Source of the DNA: Streptomyces sp. MMG1533
GTDB taxonomy: Bacteria > Actinomycetota > Actinomycetes > Streptomycetales > Streptomycetaceae
Length of the DNA: 64,000 bases
Direction of reading: 5' to 3'
Assembly (NCBI RefSeq): GCF_001279775.1
Contig: NZ_LGDG01000223.1
Location: 17,163-81,162 of the forward strand
The notes under the pieces are model-generated. The model saw nothing but the letters and a program-made list of their open reading frames with translations. It was not told the origin of the DNA and made no database searches. The position numbers and the translations under genes were made by a program. Each line of letters starts with the position of its first letter. Position 1 is the stretch's first letter. Shown here piece by piece: positions 7,175 to 15,237 of this stretch.

Positions 7175-7314
7175 GAGTCCTCCCAGACTCTTGCAGCGGT
7201 CGTACCCCGACCGCAACAGGCCCCGCGCCTAAGAGAAGTATGCGCCACGCCACTGACAGAGACCGATACGAGAGAGCACCCGACGTCCCAGAGGTGCGCG
7301 TCACCGCTCCCCTG

Positions 7315-7668
7315 CTACCCGGGCATGTGATCCCACGTGCCCGGAGTCGCATACCGGCCGTTGTCGATACGCAAGCCCGCCAAGATGCTTGCCTTGCTCA
7401 GGCTGTGGTTCGACACCATGTCCACGCCGCACGCTTCAGCGAACTCGCAGGGGTCAAAGTTCGGGTCCTCGTAGCCCAGTACCTGGGCTACCACCCACAT
7501 CACGTTGGTCTGCACGTAGTCCGTCTGACGCGCACTCAGTGGCTCAGGCGGGGCTTTCGGGTCCCTACTGCGATTGTGACCTGCGCGGTCACGGCGGTAC
7601 GGGGCGTCGGACCAGTCGTGGTTATTGATCTCGGCGGCGAACTCGCTCGCCAAACGGCTCAGCGCCAT
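7315..7668 (-). CDS. Hypothetical protein
   Basis: 117 residues. The ATG at 7668 is preceded by GGAGG at good spacing; another ATG lies 15 bp upstream. The middle contains VMWVVAQVLGYEDPNFDPCEF, probably a buried helix. No family recognised. Confidence 0.5.
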   Translation of the reverse strand: MALSRLASEFAAEINNHDWSDAPYRRDRAGHNRSRDPKAPPEPLSARQTDYVQTNVMWVVAQVLGYEDPNFDPCEFAEACGVDMVSNHSLSKASILAGLRIDNGRYATPGTWDHMPG

Positions 7669-7733
7669 GGTGCCTCCACTCATGAGAACACCGCCGCGAG
7701 TCGGCGTCTCTCCACGCTACGACACCACCAGAA

Positions 7734-7765
7734 GGCCCGCCACGACGGGGGATGCGTGGCGGGCC
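7734..7765. terminator. Terminator-like hairpin
   Basis: GGCCCGCCAC (7734-7743) pairs perfectly with GTGGCGGGCC (7756-7765), upstream of the minus-strand gene at 7315. Confidence 0.5.
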
Positions 7766-7904
7766 AGCGGCCAGTGTGGCACGCGGTGCTGACAGGACGG
7801 GCGCCTTCCACCTACCGTGGTTGGGCGGCCACCTGAGTTCGCAGCCACCTTCGGGTGGAGTCCTTCGGGGCGCGCAGTGGCCGCACCTGCACGCAGGAGG
7901 CGCG

Positions 7905-7928
7905 ATGAGCGACACCGCCTGGGGCTGA
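7905..7928 (+). CDS. Putative 7-residue leader peptide (MSDTAWG)
   Basis: ATG 7905 follows GCAGGAGG at ideal spacing and reads seven codons including one Trp before TGA. The frame ends 11 bp before a 16-bp perfect hairpin, an attenuator-like layout ahead of the gene at 8006. Could be chance. Confidence 0.3.
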   Translation: MSDTAWG

Positions 7929-7939
7929 GCCCGACGGCA

Positions 7940-7977
7940 GAACGCCCCCGCAGCCGTGTGTGGCTGCGGGGGCGTTC
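7940..7977 (+). terminator. 16-bp perfect hairpin
   Basis: GAACGCCCCCGCAGCC (7940-7955) pairs without mismatch to GGCTGCGGGGGCGTTC (7962-7977), loop GTGTGT. It lies 28 bp before the start of the plus-strand gene at 8006, so it would either end an upstream transcript or attenuate that gene. Confidence 0.7.
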
Positions 7978-8005
7978 ATGCGTCGCCTAGTTGGCGGAGG
8001 TAGCC

Positions 8006-8224
8006 GTGACGGGCCTGGACGTCCCGCGTTGGGGTCGTGTGGACTTCACCGAAGCGGAACACCGGATCGCCGAGGGCGAGGACATTCACGCCCTCTACCT
8101 CACCACCACGGAAGCCAGCCGGGCCCTCCCCGCCCTCAAGGCGACCGACGGTCTCGCAGCGGCTGCCGCGCGGCTGAGAAAGCTCCTGGAAGGCCCGGCC
8201 TCCAGTGCCGAGCTACGCAGCTGA
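8006..8224 (+). CDS. Small hypothetical protein
   Basis: 72 residues (VTGLDVPRWGRVDFTEAEHR..), ending in an Ala-rich helix. GTG is preceded by GGCGGAGG at 5 bases. It overlaps the convergent gene by 12 bases. Confidence 0.55.
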   Translation: MTGLDVPRWGRVDFTEAEHRIAEGEDIHALYLTTTEASRALPALKATDGLAAAAARLRKLLEGPASSAELRS

Positions 8225-8548
8225 GGGCGCGAGGATCTCGAAGGAGACCGTGATCCTCGGCTGGCCCGCCCTGGGCTCCAACTCGGAGTACTGCCACCTG
8301 TACAGCGACTCGTGCTCCAGCCGGCCAGCACTCGTCACGAAGACAGGCTCAACCTGGCTCCTGACACTGCCATCCCGGTAGCGGCAGGCGACAACAGCCC
8401 ACCCCACCACGGGAAACACGTCTTCCTCCTCCACCCAGCGCTCACTGGTTCCCGGCTTGTGAGCGTTGATCACAGCGCGGACTGTCCAGCCCGGCTGGGC
8501 GGTTGTCATGGAGAGGATCTCGTTCTCGAAGCGGTCGTCATCTGTCAT
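8213..8548 (-). CDS. Hypothetical beta-rich protein
   Basis: 111 residues, predicted mostly beta strands, with FPVVGWAVVACRYRDG and a C-terminal ITVSFEILAP. No recognised domain; convergent with the gene at 8006. Confidence 0.5.
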   Translation of the reverse strand: MTDDDRFENEILSMTTAQPGWTVRAVINAHKPGTSERWVEEEDVFPVVGWAVVACRYRDGSVRSQVEPVFVTSAGRLEHESLYRWQYSELEPRAGQPRITVSFEILAPSAA

Positions 8549-8641
8549 CAGGGGCTACTTTCGTCGGCAGACGCCCAGGGCGGGTGCTCACGACCCGATG
8601 TCCTCTGAGGCGGCATCGGTCCACTTGTCGGCCTCCCGAAT

Positions 8642-8664
8642 GTAGCCCCAGAAGGCGGGGCTAC
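8642..8664. terminator. Terminator hairpin
   Basis: GTAGCCCC (8642-8649) pairs with GGGGCTAC (8657-8664), just 3' of the minus-strand gene ending at 8680. Confidence 0.6.
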
Positions 8665-8679
8665 CGGGCGTGGGAAGTT

Positions 8680-9345
8680 CTACACGCCCAGGGCGAAAGG
8701 CTCGATGCCTGCTGGTAGCGGCCTCGTTCCCGCCATGGTGCCGATGCGGGCCAAGTCGAGCAGGAGGCAGATCTCCTTGTCCTCGTAGGCCCACCGCGCG
8801 ACTGCACCTTCCGTAATTAGGTGCGCCATCGTCCGGCTGGGGAGTGTGTACCCGACCTCCAAAGGCACGTTCCACGGTCGGACCTCGAAGGGCGCGTGCA
8901 GGGAGCCGTAGAGGCCCGCCTGATGAAGCATGCGGACGCCGAGTGCCCGCCAAAGGTTGACCGGGCTTTCCCACGAGAGCGTCCCGTCGCAGTCTGCTCC
9001 GTTCTGCGCCATGTCCAGATGCGCGCGGAACGGGGCGTCGAGGTTTCGCAACCGCGCCGCGTTCCCCTCCCGGTCTGCGTCCGGGCCGGGCAACTCTCCC
9101 ACGCGAACGCGTCGGCGAACGATGCGACCGTGGGCCAGGCCGTCGAGGACGTCGGTGAGAGCCGCAACCTGATGGGCCGGCCAGTAGGCGGGATCGCGTT
9201 GCGTTTGGCCCACCCACGCGATGAGTTGGCGGTTGTACGCGCCGTCGCGAAGCGAGGCGTGCATCTTGGCCAGCTTCGATGCGCTCTCGGGGTCGGCCTG
9301 GCACTCCTCCAGTAGCAGCTGGGCTGCATCCTCGTGAACGGTCAC
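8680..9345 (-). CDS. Hypothetical protein linked to endonuclease gene
   Basis: 221 residues with no motif I recognise. It starts 4 bases inside the end of the endonuclease VII-like gene (coupled), which ties it to the 10459-8680 operon of recombinase, nuclease and this protein. Confidence 0.55.
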   Translation of the reverse strand: MTVHEDAAQLLLEECQADPESASKLAKMHASLRDGAYNRQLIAWVGQTQRDPAYWPAHQVAALTDVLDGLAHGRIVRRRVRVGELPGPDADREGNAARLRNLDAPFRAHLDMAQNGADCDGTLSWESPVNLWRALGVRMLHQAGLYGSLHAPFEVRPWNVPLEVGYTLPSRTMAHLITEGAVARWAYEDKEICLLLDLARIGTMAGTRPLPAGIEPFALGV

Positions 9346-9893
9346 TTTTCCTCCAGGCGGAATCGGTCGGTGATCCCGGCGAAGAGCGCTTCGGCTGCGT
9401 CGACGTGGGCGGCGTTGCGCTGGCCCTTCTTCGTCGCCGTCAGCGCGAGGCCGTCCCAGGCTGAGCCGTACTGTTCTTCCATGCCGAGCATCACGGCTGG
9501 CGGCCGTTGCCGGTAGGCGACGAACGACGGCGCGCTCTGCAAGCCCTCAGCCGTGTTGCAGCTGGTACAAAGCAGGCCGCGCACGAGTCCGGTTCGGTGG
9601 CAGTGGTCGACCAGTAGACGTTCCGGGCGTGAGCTACACATCGCGCACGCCCCGGCCTGCCACCGACGGAGAGCCTCCGTGGCGGACAGATGGGGCGGCA
9701 CCTCTCTCTCGGGGACTCGCCAGACGTGACAGGACGGGATGCCCTGTCGGTCGAGGAGTTCGGCCTCGGCGAAGGTCGGGCGCCCCTGCGTCGTAGCGCC
9801 CAGCCATTCCCGCTCGACAGCGTTTCGGCGTCGCACTTCCTTCGCGGCCCAATCCAGTGTGCGACGATCTCCGCCCTCCTCGGCGCCCGTCAC
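9342..9893 (-). CDS. Recombination endonuclease VII-like nuclease
   Basis: A 183-residue protein whose central part carries the endonuclease VII signature: CAMC, then DHCHRTGLVRGLLC and CNTAEG, i.e. four zinc Cys around the DHCH beta-beta-alpha-metal active site. T4 gp49 of this family resolves branched DNA before packaging; small actinophage homologues are often annotated as HNH-type. The N-terminal ~80 residues are basic and helical. It is coupled by 4-base overlaps to the serine recombinase upstream and to an unknown gene downstream. Confidence 0.85.
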   Translation of the reverse strand: MTGAEEGGDRRTLDWAAKEVRRRNAVEREWLGATTQGRPTFAEAELLDRQGIPSCHVWRVPEREVPPHLSATEALRRWQAGACAMCSSRPERLLVDHCHRTGLVRGLLCTSCNTAEGLQSAPSFVAYRQRPPAVMLGMEEQYGSAWDGLALTATKKGQRNAAHVDAAEALFAGITDRFRLEEK

Positions 9894-10459
9894 GCGCGCT
9901 CCAGATGGCGGTAGATGGTGGGCCGGCTGACGCCGAACTCCTCGGCGATCTGCTGCACGGTGTACTTGCGCTTACCGTCCGAGCCAATCTCGTCGTACAT
10001 TTCCTGAGCGAGTTTGATCTGACGGGTCTTGAGTTTCGGCTTCTGTCCGCCAGTCCGGCCGCGCGCTCGGGCTGCTTCGAGTCCTTGCTTGGTCCGCTCG
10101 ACCATGAGGGAGTGCTCGAACTCGGCGACGGCGCCCAGGATGTGGAAGAACATCTGCCCAACGGGGGTCGAGGTGTCGATGCCCTGATCCAGGACGACGA
10201 GCTGGACGCCACGCCCTCGGAGGTCGTCGCCGATGTCCATGAGGTTGCGGAGTGAGCGGCCGAGCCGGTCGAGCTTGGTGATGACGAGGTGGTCGCCTTC
10301 GCGGACGGCGACGAGCGCCTTGTCGAGTTCGGGCCGCGAGGCGAGCTTGCCGCTGAGCTTGTCGACGAAGATCTGATCGCATCTGGCGTCAGTGAGGGCG
10401 TCCCGCTGAGCTTCGGGGTGTTGGTCGGAGGTGGACACGCGTCCGTAGCCGATTCGCAT
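9890..10459 (-). CDS. Serine recombinase (resolvase/invertase type)
   Basis: 189 residues: a resolvase catalytic domain (MRIGYGRVSTSDQ, with Ser9 as probable nucleophile; KLDRLGRSLRNLM; VGQMFFHILGAVAEFEHSL; RTKQGL) and a C-terminal helix-turn-helix (YTVQQIAEEFGVSRPTIYRHL). The size is that of Tn3/Hin/Pin enzymes, not large serine integrases, so it more likely resolves multimers or inverts DNA than integrates the element. A 9-bp inverted repeat and a 10-bp direct repeat flank the upstream region and could be parts of its target. Confidence 0.92.
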   Translation of the reverse strand: MRIGYGRVSTSDQHPEAQRDALTDARCDQIFVDKLSGKLASRPELDKALVAVREGDHLVITKLDRLGRSLRNLMDIGDDLRGRGVQLVVLDQGIDTSTPVGQMFFHILGAVAEFEHSLMVERTKQGLEAARARGRTGGQKPKLKTRQIKLAQEMYDEIGSDGKRKYTVQQIAEEFGVSRPTIYRHLERA

Positions 10460-10480
10460 GACTCAGTGTATCGCGAACGG

Positions 10481-10609
10481 GGTAGCGCGTTACATAGATG
10501 CGGACACGGGTTATGCAACAACAACGGTGCAGGATAGCGGAGTTCGCCACACATGTCTCGCAGACGTTCGTTTGCGGACACGCGCTTCAACCGACGTTAT
10601 GCGCTACCC
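10481..10609. repeat. Inverted and direct repeats upstream of recombinase gene
   Basis: GGGTAGCGC (10481-10489) and GCGCTACCC (10601-10609) form a 9-bp inverted repeat; TGCGGACACG occurs at 10499-10508 and 10573-10582. The arrangement could be a res/inversion site or an operator of the recombinase gene. The right arm lies at the 3' end of the exonuclease gene. Confidence 0.35.
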
Positions 10610-11553
10610 GCCATCTCCTTGAGCACGTCGATGACGGCCCGGCAGTCGTCGGCCGCGCGGTGCCCGGCGCCAGGCAGGCGCTGCCATCGGTAGTCGCCCT
10701 GCGTGTGCAGCGGCTCGTTGTCGCGCGCCTCGTAATCCCACGTCCAGTCGCCGCACCACTCCGCATATGCCTGCATGGCGCAGTCCTCCCACGATTGGGC
10801 GGCCAACCAGGCGCGGGCGGCTGGGTGTATGCGGCGCCGGCCGTTGCGGGGCTTCTCCAGGTTGACCCAGCGGGTGCGGTAGTGGTGGTGGAGTTCGATG
10901 GCGAGGCGGCGTTTGTCGAAGTCCCGGTTGTAGATGACGACCTTGCGGTTGAGGAGTGCCCCGGTGAGCGGCACGAGGAGGTCGCTGAAGGTGGGCGCAG
11001 CCTTGACCATGTCGTCGGTGATGCGGTGGATGCGGGTCGCTTCGGCCGGGATGGGTGCGCCCGGGTTGACGAGGCTGTCGAGGATGACGCTGCCGTCGAC
11101 ACCGAGCACGGCAATCTCGACGATGCGCGCCCCGTCATGGAGGCCGGTGGTCTCGGTGTCCAAGACCACGCTGGCCGGGGCGTCGAGGATGCGGCGCGCC
11201 CACTCGGCGGCGGCCTCCCGGTCCTGCCGCAGCATCGCGAGCATCTCCTGATCGCACCACCCCTTATGGATCCCGTCGCAGTGCGGGCAGGCGCGCTGCT
11301 TCCACCAGGCCGCCCGGCCCGTGGCGAGCGCGGCGAGTTGGGCTTCCGTGGCCTTGGGTTGCGGGCTGGTCTGCTCGAGCGTGTAGAGCGGGGCGTGGTG
11401 GTGGCGGGGCATGCAGTACAGCCACGCCCGCGGCTGGTTCTTCTGCCCGGGGCGGAGTCGACGGCCGGCGTCGCGGAGTTGAGCGCGGGTCATGAGGTGG
11501 GCGGGTGCACTGCCGGTGCTGTAGACCGGCAGATTCTGGTAGGTGGCGCTCAC
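10597..11553 (-). CDS. DnaQ-like 3'-5' exonuclease
   Basis: 318 residues. The C-terminal ~190 form a DEDDh exonuclease domain: Exo I VVLDTETTGL (Asp132, Glu134), Exo II around IYNRDFDKRRL and Exo III GHRAADDCRAV with the His. The N-terminal ~110 residues carry an HCDG..WC Cys/His cluster and WW, a layout I associate with Streptomyces phage and plasmid proteins. Probably acts on element DNA in replication or repair. It is the first gene of the minus-strand nuclease group. Confidence 0.85.
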   Translation of the reverse strand: MSATYQNLPVYSTGSAPAHLMTRAQLRDAGRRLRPGQKNQPRAWLYCMPRHHHAPLYTLEQTSPQPKATEAQLAALATGRAAWWKQRACPHCDGIHKGWCDQEMLAMLRQDREAAAEWARRILDAPASVVLDTETTGLHDGARIVEIAVLGVDGSVILDSLVNPGAPIPAEATRIHRITDDMVKAAPTFSDLLVPLTGALLNRKVVIYNRDFDKRRLAIELHHHYRTRWVNLEKPRNGRRRIHPAARAWLAAQSWEDCAMQAYAEWCGDWTWDYEARDNEPLHTQGDYRWQRLPGAGHRAADDCRAVIDVLKEMAGSA

Positions 11554-11742
11554 GGGGCGAACTCCTCGGCAGCGGTGACGGGTTGGTCTGATGCTGCCCG
11601 GTCCCTCGCATTGCTCGCAATCCCCCGCAAACCATCCGGACGCACCCCTATAGGGACGCGTGTACGTGCGGGGATCTAGCGGCCTCCTGGAGCCTCAGTA
11701 ACGGGTTGGCAAAGAGTGACCTCTGCGGCCGACACAGCAATC

Positions 11743-11789
11743 CGCCCCCGCTCCCCCGCCGCCGTGAGGCAGCAAGGGGAACGGGGGCG
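11743..11789. terminator. Terminator after virion/lysis operon
   Basis: CGCCCCCG (11743-11750) pairs with CGGGGGCG (11782-11789), with an inner CCCC/GGGG stem. It lies directly 3' of the last small gene of the lysis region. Confidence 0.6.
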
Positions 11790-11792
11790 TTG

Positions 11793-11885
11793 TCACTCAG
11801 TCTCGTCGTCGGCGGGCCAGTCGGGTTCGCGGAACGGGCGGGGCGACAGCCGGAACGGCGGGTCGCTCGTGTCGTCGTCGGCCAC
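11793..11885 (-). CDS. 30-residue acidic small protein
   Basis: VADDDTSDPPFRLSPRPF.. to PADDETE, with GGAGG four bases before GTG. It follows the gene ending at 11894 within 10 bp and precedes a terminator, so it is probably the last gene of the long minus-strand operon. Confidence 0.45.
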   Translation of the reverse strand: MADDDTSDPPFRLSPRPFREPDWPADDETE

Positions 11886-11893
11886 AGGGCCTC

Positions 11894-12193
11894 CTACGCG
11901 CTTGGGGTGTCCTTCTCTTTCGCCTTGAGCCACTTCTTCACGGTCTCCACGGTGGCCGCATCGAGGGAGGCGAGCGCCCGGACAGCGGTCTTGTCGCTGT
12001 CAGTGGCGGCGATGCCCGCGTCGGCGAGGGCCACGGCGAGCTCCGCCGCTTCCTGCTCGTCAGCGGGAGCCGGCGCCGGTAGTTCCGGGAGTGCCGGAAT
12101 CGGCTGAGGCTCGATGCGCCCCATCCGCTCCAGCGAGCGGGCGTCGGCGGCGGTGTCGTCGCGGCGCGGGGCTCGGGGTGCGGCTTCAGGCAT
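11894..12193 (-). CDS. Small Pro/Ala-rich phage protein
   Basis: 99 residues: a disordered Pro-rich first half, then a helical segment (ALASLDAATVETVKKWLKAKE) and a charged tail. ATG 12193 follows AGGAGAG. Its place next to the lysis genes is the only functional clue. Confidence 0.55.
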   Translation of the reverse strand: MPEAAPRAPRRDDTAADARSLERMGRIEPQPIPALPELPAPAPADEQEAAELAVALADAGIAATDSDKTAVRALASLDAATVETVKKWLKAKEKDTPSA

Positions 12194-12200
12194 TGCTCTC

Positions 12201-12839
12201 CTACATGTACTGGCGGCGTTGTGGGTCCAGGGCCAGGTTTGGGTTGCCGCCTCCGTTGCCTGGCTGCGGGTCGGGGGCGCCGTCCTGGCGGCATACCTTG
12301 GCGTAGGGGTCATAGCTCGGAGTCTGCAGCGAGTAGCCGTCGGGGCAGGTCTGCCCGTCGCTGCCGTCCTGGCCAGCAGGTCCTGGCTCGCCTTGGGGTC
12401 CGGCTGGTCCGGGTTCGCCTTGCGGGCCTTGGGGTCCGGCGGGTCCTGCCGGGCCGGTGGCGCCGACCGTTCCTGGTTCGCCAGCGGTGCCTTCGGTTCC
12501 GTCGCTGCCGTCGTCCCCGTCAGCGCCTGGCGATCCTGAGGGCCCGGGTGGTCCGGTCGGACCTGTGGCCCCGGGGTCGCCTTTGTCGCCTTTGGGGCCG
12601 GTGATGGACTGGCCGGGCTCGCCGCGACTGCCGGGCGGTCCCGCTATGGGTTTGGCGCCCAGGCGCTGTACCTGTGAGGCGAGCGCATCCCGGGCATCGT
12701 TGGCTGTACGCAGGTCGTGGGACAGCTGCTGCATGGTGATGACGACCCACGCCAGTACGGCGAGCGCGAACAGTGATGCGAGGACGAACCAGACGTCGGC
12801 TCGGCGGCGGGCTTTGGCCGGGGAGCTGTGAGCACTCAC
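12201..12839 (-). CDS. Membrane-anchored collagen-like phage protein
   Basis: 212 residues with one N-terminal membrane helix ([19 protein letters not shown], about 14-32), a short coiled coil, then an uninterrupted Gly-X-Y collagen-like region (about 58-150), and a tail with CPDGY..VCRQDG. Phage collagen repeats usually sit on tail fibres; here the anchor and the position just after the holin-like genes point to the cell envelope instead. Its start overlaps the holin-like gene upstream by 4 bases. It may be a spanin-like or host-surface protein; that is speculative. Confidence 0.8.
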   Translation of the reverse strand: MSAHSSPAKARRRADVWFVLASLFALAVLAWVVITMQQLSHDLRTANDARDALASQVQRLGAKPIAGPPGSRGEPGQSITGPKGDKGDPGATGPTGPPGPSGSPGADGDDGSDGTEGTAGEPGTVGATGPAGPAGPQGPQGEPGPAGPQGEPGPAGQDGSDGQTCPDGYSLQTPSYDPYAKVCRQDGAPDPQPGNGGGNPNLALDPQRRQYM

Positions 12840-13183
12840 GCGCCCGCTCCCCTCGCCGAGAGGTACACCTGCAGCAGGACGAGCAGGACGGGCACGATCA
12901 GCCCGGTGAGGATGAGGCGCTTGTCGGAGCGCCGTTGATCCTCCTGCTTCCGTCGTTCTTGTTCGGCTTCCCGTTTCTCCTGCTGGCGCTCGGTTTCGAT
13001 TGCGGCGATCCGCTCCATCATCTGGACGTGGACGTCGTCCCGGTTGCGCCGCTCGATCTCGTAGCGTTCGACGGAGACTTTGGCGTCGAGTCGTCCGACG
13101 AGCTCCCGGAAGTCGTCTTTGAGGTCTATGCGCATGGCCTCAATGCGGTGGGCGAGCTCTGCGTTCGACGGCTCGTCGGCCAC
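12836..13183 (-). CDS. Coiled-coil membrane protein, second holin candidate
   Basis: 115 residues: a long charged coiled coil (about 10-85), then a single C-terminal membrane helix ([20 protein letters not shown]). Similar one-helix proteins occur next to holins in actinophage lysis cassettes. It is followed by the collagen-like gene with an ATGA overlap. Confidence 0.65.
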   Translation of the reverse strand: MADEPSNAELAHRIEAMRIDLKDDFRELVGRLDAKVSVERYEIERRNRDDVHVQMMERIAAIETERQQEKREAEQERRKQEDQRRSDKRLILTGLIVPVLLVLLQVYLSARGAGA

Positions 13184-13195
13184 GTCCGGCTCCGA

Positions 13196-13558
13196 TCAGA
13201 GGACCGGCTTCGCGGGCTGCGAGGCGGGCGCGGTCGGGCTGGCCGGGGATACCTGGCCGCGGGTGATGAACATGATGATGGCGAGGACGAGGCCGTTGAT
13301 CGCGGCGGTGGTCGTGGGCGCGACGTCGTAGCCGAACGCGGCGACTGCGGAGGCGACGGTGGCGACGAGAGTGGTGAACGCCTGGGGGGCAATCGGTCGG
13401 GTGAGGGCTGCGGCGACGGCGCCGAGGATGGCGGACATGCCAGCCACGATCCATCCGGCCTGGTTCTCGGTGAGGCCGACGTTGAACGTGACGACGAGGC
13501 CGAGGATGGCGGACAGGCTGTTCAGGAACAGCACCGGGTCTCTGCCGAAGATCTTCAT
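13196..13558 (-). CDS. Holin
   Basis: 120 residues with three or four hydrophobic helices (VLFLNSLSAILGLVVTFNVG; AGWIVAGMSAILGAVAAAL; TLVATVASAVAAFGYDV; INGLVLAIIMFIT) and a hydrophilic tail. It lies directly after the amidase gene, the normal position for a holin that releases endolysin to the wall. Confidence 0.8.
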   Translation of the reverse strand: MKIFGRDPVLFLNSLSAILGLVVTFNVGLTENQAGWIVAGMSAILGAVAAALTRPIAPQAFTTLVATVASAVAAFGYDVAPTTTAAINGLVLAIIMFITRGQVSPASPTAPASQPAKPVL

Positions 13559-13575
13559 GATGGTCTCGTTTCTGT

Positions 13576-14517
13576 TCAGGCGCCGTCGGCGTCTAGGTGG
13601 ATGGTGATGTTTTCGATGGCCGCCTTGAGTTCGGTGACGATGGCGGCCGGGTCGAGGTCCCCGACTCCGGCGGCGAGTTGGGCGACGGCGTCGACGAGCT
13701 TTGCGTTCGCCTCGGTGAGCGCTGCGACCTTCGTCTCGACACGGCGGACCACGACCGCAGCATTGCGGGTAATCGTCGCGAGAGAGACGTAGGGATTGTC
13801 CGGGCTGTCGGTGTCGGACTTGATGACCCCGTCCAGCTTCAGTGTCTTCTCCGCCGCCGCAGCGGCGATCTTGTCGATGTCGGCGTCGGTGAGCGCCACG
13901 TCGTCCTCCTCGTCGGGGTTCCAGCTGGGTTCGTGGGCGAGCCGCTCGTCGACGGCCTTGCGGAAGGCGTCCATGCCGAACGAAGGGTCGATCTTGCGGC
14001 GGGTGCCTTCCTTGTGGCCGATCACACTGTCCGCGGACCAGCCGTGCGCCCGGCAGATCGCCGCAGCCCACCTGACGGCCTGGCCGTACTGCACATCCGG
14101 GTACGGGTCCTTGCCGTCACCCAAGTTCTCGATCTCGATGCCGTAGGTGCGGGCGTTCGCATCCACCGGCTCCGCGGCATCCGGCCGCGGATGGACGGAT
14201 GCTTCGTCACGCATCGCGTTGAAGGCGTTCTGGGCAAACGTTCCAGCATGGTTGGTGCGGCCATAGCCGACCATCGTCGCCACACCCGACTTCGCCAGAT
14301 GCGTATGGCACAGCGGCCCGGGCAGTGCGTCCGTGCCCGACCAGCACAGGGCGAGGCTGTCACGGCCCGCAGTGTGATGGATGACGATGCCGTTGAGATC
14401 CGACCAGGACCCCTTGCTGTTGCGGTTGTGCGTGCGCCAACCGGAGCGCTCGGACACCTTGACGCCTTCGGCGCGGAGAGTAGCGAGGAGCCGGTCGGCA
14501 CTGAGGGGTGCAGCCAT
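13576..14517 (-). CDS. N-acetylmuramoyl-L-alanine amidase (endolysin)
   Basis: 313 residues. The N-terminal ~190 are an Amidase_2/PGRP-type zinc amidase: IVIHHTAG (His47/His48), YGIEIEN and a downstream GHKEG. It cuts between muramic acid and the stem peptide. The C-terminal ~110 residues are acidic and helical without a known wall-binding motif. The ATG follows GGGGG. A Rho-independent terminator separates it from the tail operon, so it probably has its own promoter. Confidence 0.9.
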   Translation of the reverse strand: MAAPLSADRLLATLRAEGVKVSERSGWRTHNRNSKGSWSDLNGIVIHHTAGRDSLALCWSGTDALPGPLCHTHLAKSGVATMVGYGRTNHAGTFAQNAFNAMRDEASVHPRPDAAEPVDANARTYGIEIENLGDGKDPYPDVQYGQAVRWAAAICRAHGWSADSVIGHKEGTRRKIDPSFGMDAFRKAVDERLAHEPSWNPDEEDDVALTDADIDKIAAAAAEKTLKLDGVIKSDTDSPDNPYVSLATITRNAAVVVRRVETKVAALTEANAKLVDAVAQLAAGVGDLDPAAIVTELKAAIENITIHLDADGA

Positions 14518-14540
14518 GCATCCCCCTTTCTGGGCATGAA

Positions 14541-14560
14541 AAAGGCCCCAGTTCCGGGGC
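14541..14560 (-). terminator. Intrinsic terminator before endolysin gene
   Basis: On the minus strand GCCCC-GGAACT-GGGGC is followed by CTTTTTC, the classic stem plus U-run. It separates tail genes from the lysis cassette. Confidence 0.75.
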
Positions 14561-14583
14561 GCGGGCTGGAGTGGTGCGGCAGG

Positions 14584-15228
14584 TCAGGGTGCGGGTTCGA
14601 CGAGGAGGGCGCCGCCGATGGTTTCGGCGGTGGAGGAGGTGCCGGAGCTGATGTTCCACTGCGGGATGATCGTGATGGTCTCGCCTGGGGTCATGCCGGT
14701 GAGCATCAGCCTGCGGGACCCGACGACTCGCACGGCCTGCGCGGACAGGCCGGTCTTGTTGAGGTCGCTGAACGTGTAGCCCATGCTGCCGGTGGCCCGC
14801 CAGGCCGCCCAGATCGTGCTGGAGTCCGTGTTGTAGTTGGAGATCCCGGCGGAGATGGTGACGTAGGCGCGGCCAGAGGGCGGCACCACGAACTGCGGTC
14901 GCGGCCACGCCCCCGACGAGTAGTCGACGGTGGTCTGCACCTGGTTGTACGGGGCGTCACTGACCTGGAAGGTCTGCACGGGAATCGGCGGCCACGCCAG
15001 CCAGCTGCCGTTGTGGTAGATCTCCAGGCGGCCCTCGGCGATCAGCCACGTCATCATGCCGTCGACGGGCGTATCGATGGCGGCGCCGCGGGCGGACGCG
15101 GAGGCGTACCGCAGCACGCTGCGCGGGATGACGCCGTCGGCGAGCGCCTTAATGGCGGCCGGGATGTCAGGTGCATCCGTCATCTGCCACAGGTCGATGC
15201 CCTGCCCGTACTCGTCGTCTGCCGGCAC
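14584..15228 (-). CDS. Minor tail/fibre protein
   Basis: 214 residues, rich in Thr, Ser, Ala and beta strands, with no enzyme motif. GTG 15228 has GGAGG five bases upstream; the TTG three bases earlier is too close. Position after the baseplate genes suggests a tail-tip component. Confidence 0.6.
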   Translation of the reverse strand: MPADDEYGQGIDLWQMTDAPDIPAAIKALADGVIPRSVLRYASASARGAAIDTPVDGMMTWLIAEGRLEIYHNGSWLAWPPIPVQTFQVSDAPYNQVQTTVDYSSGAWPRPQFVVPPSGRAYVTISAGISNYNTDSSTIWAAWRATGSMGYTFSDLNKTGLSAQAVRVVGSRRLMLTGMTPGETITIIPQWNISSGTSSTAETIGGALLVEPAP

Positions 15229-15237
15229 CAAGGCCTC

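Larger units (their letters stand above)
7669..8005. other. Gene-poor leader region with two strong hairpins and a 7-codon frame
   Basis: It holds a perfect 10-bp hairpin (7734-7765), a 7-codon reading frame with a strong ribosome binding site (7905-7928) and a 16-bp hairpin (7940-7977). No longer gene is credible. Confidence 0.5.

Noticed and set aside
8588..8680. Open stretch ending AFWGYIREADKWTDAASED after the gene at 8680
   Set aside because: No usable start codon is near and the segment contains the terminator hairpin 8642-8664.
9890..10459. Serine recombinase as the integrase of the element
   Set aside because: 189 residues is resolvase size; large serine integrases are several hundred residues longer and carry extra domains.
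12430..12660. Short repeated DNA units resembling a CRISPR array
   Set aside because: They are codons for Gly-X-Y collagen repeats in the minus-strand gene, with no constant repeat/spacer pattern.
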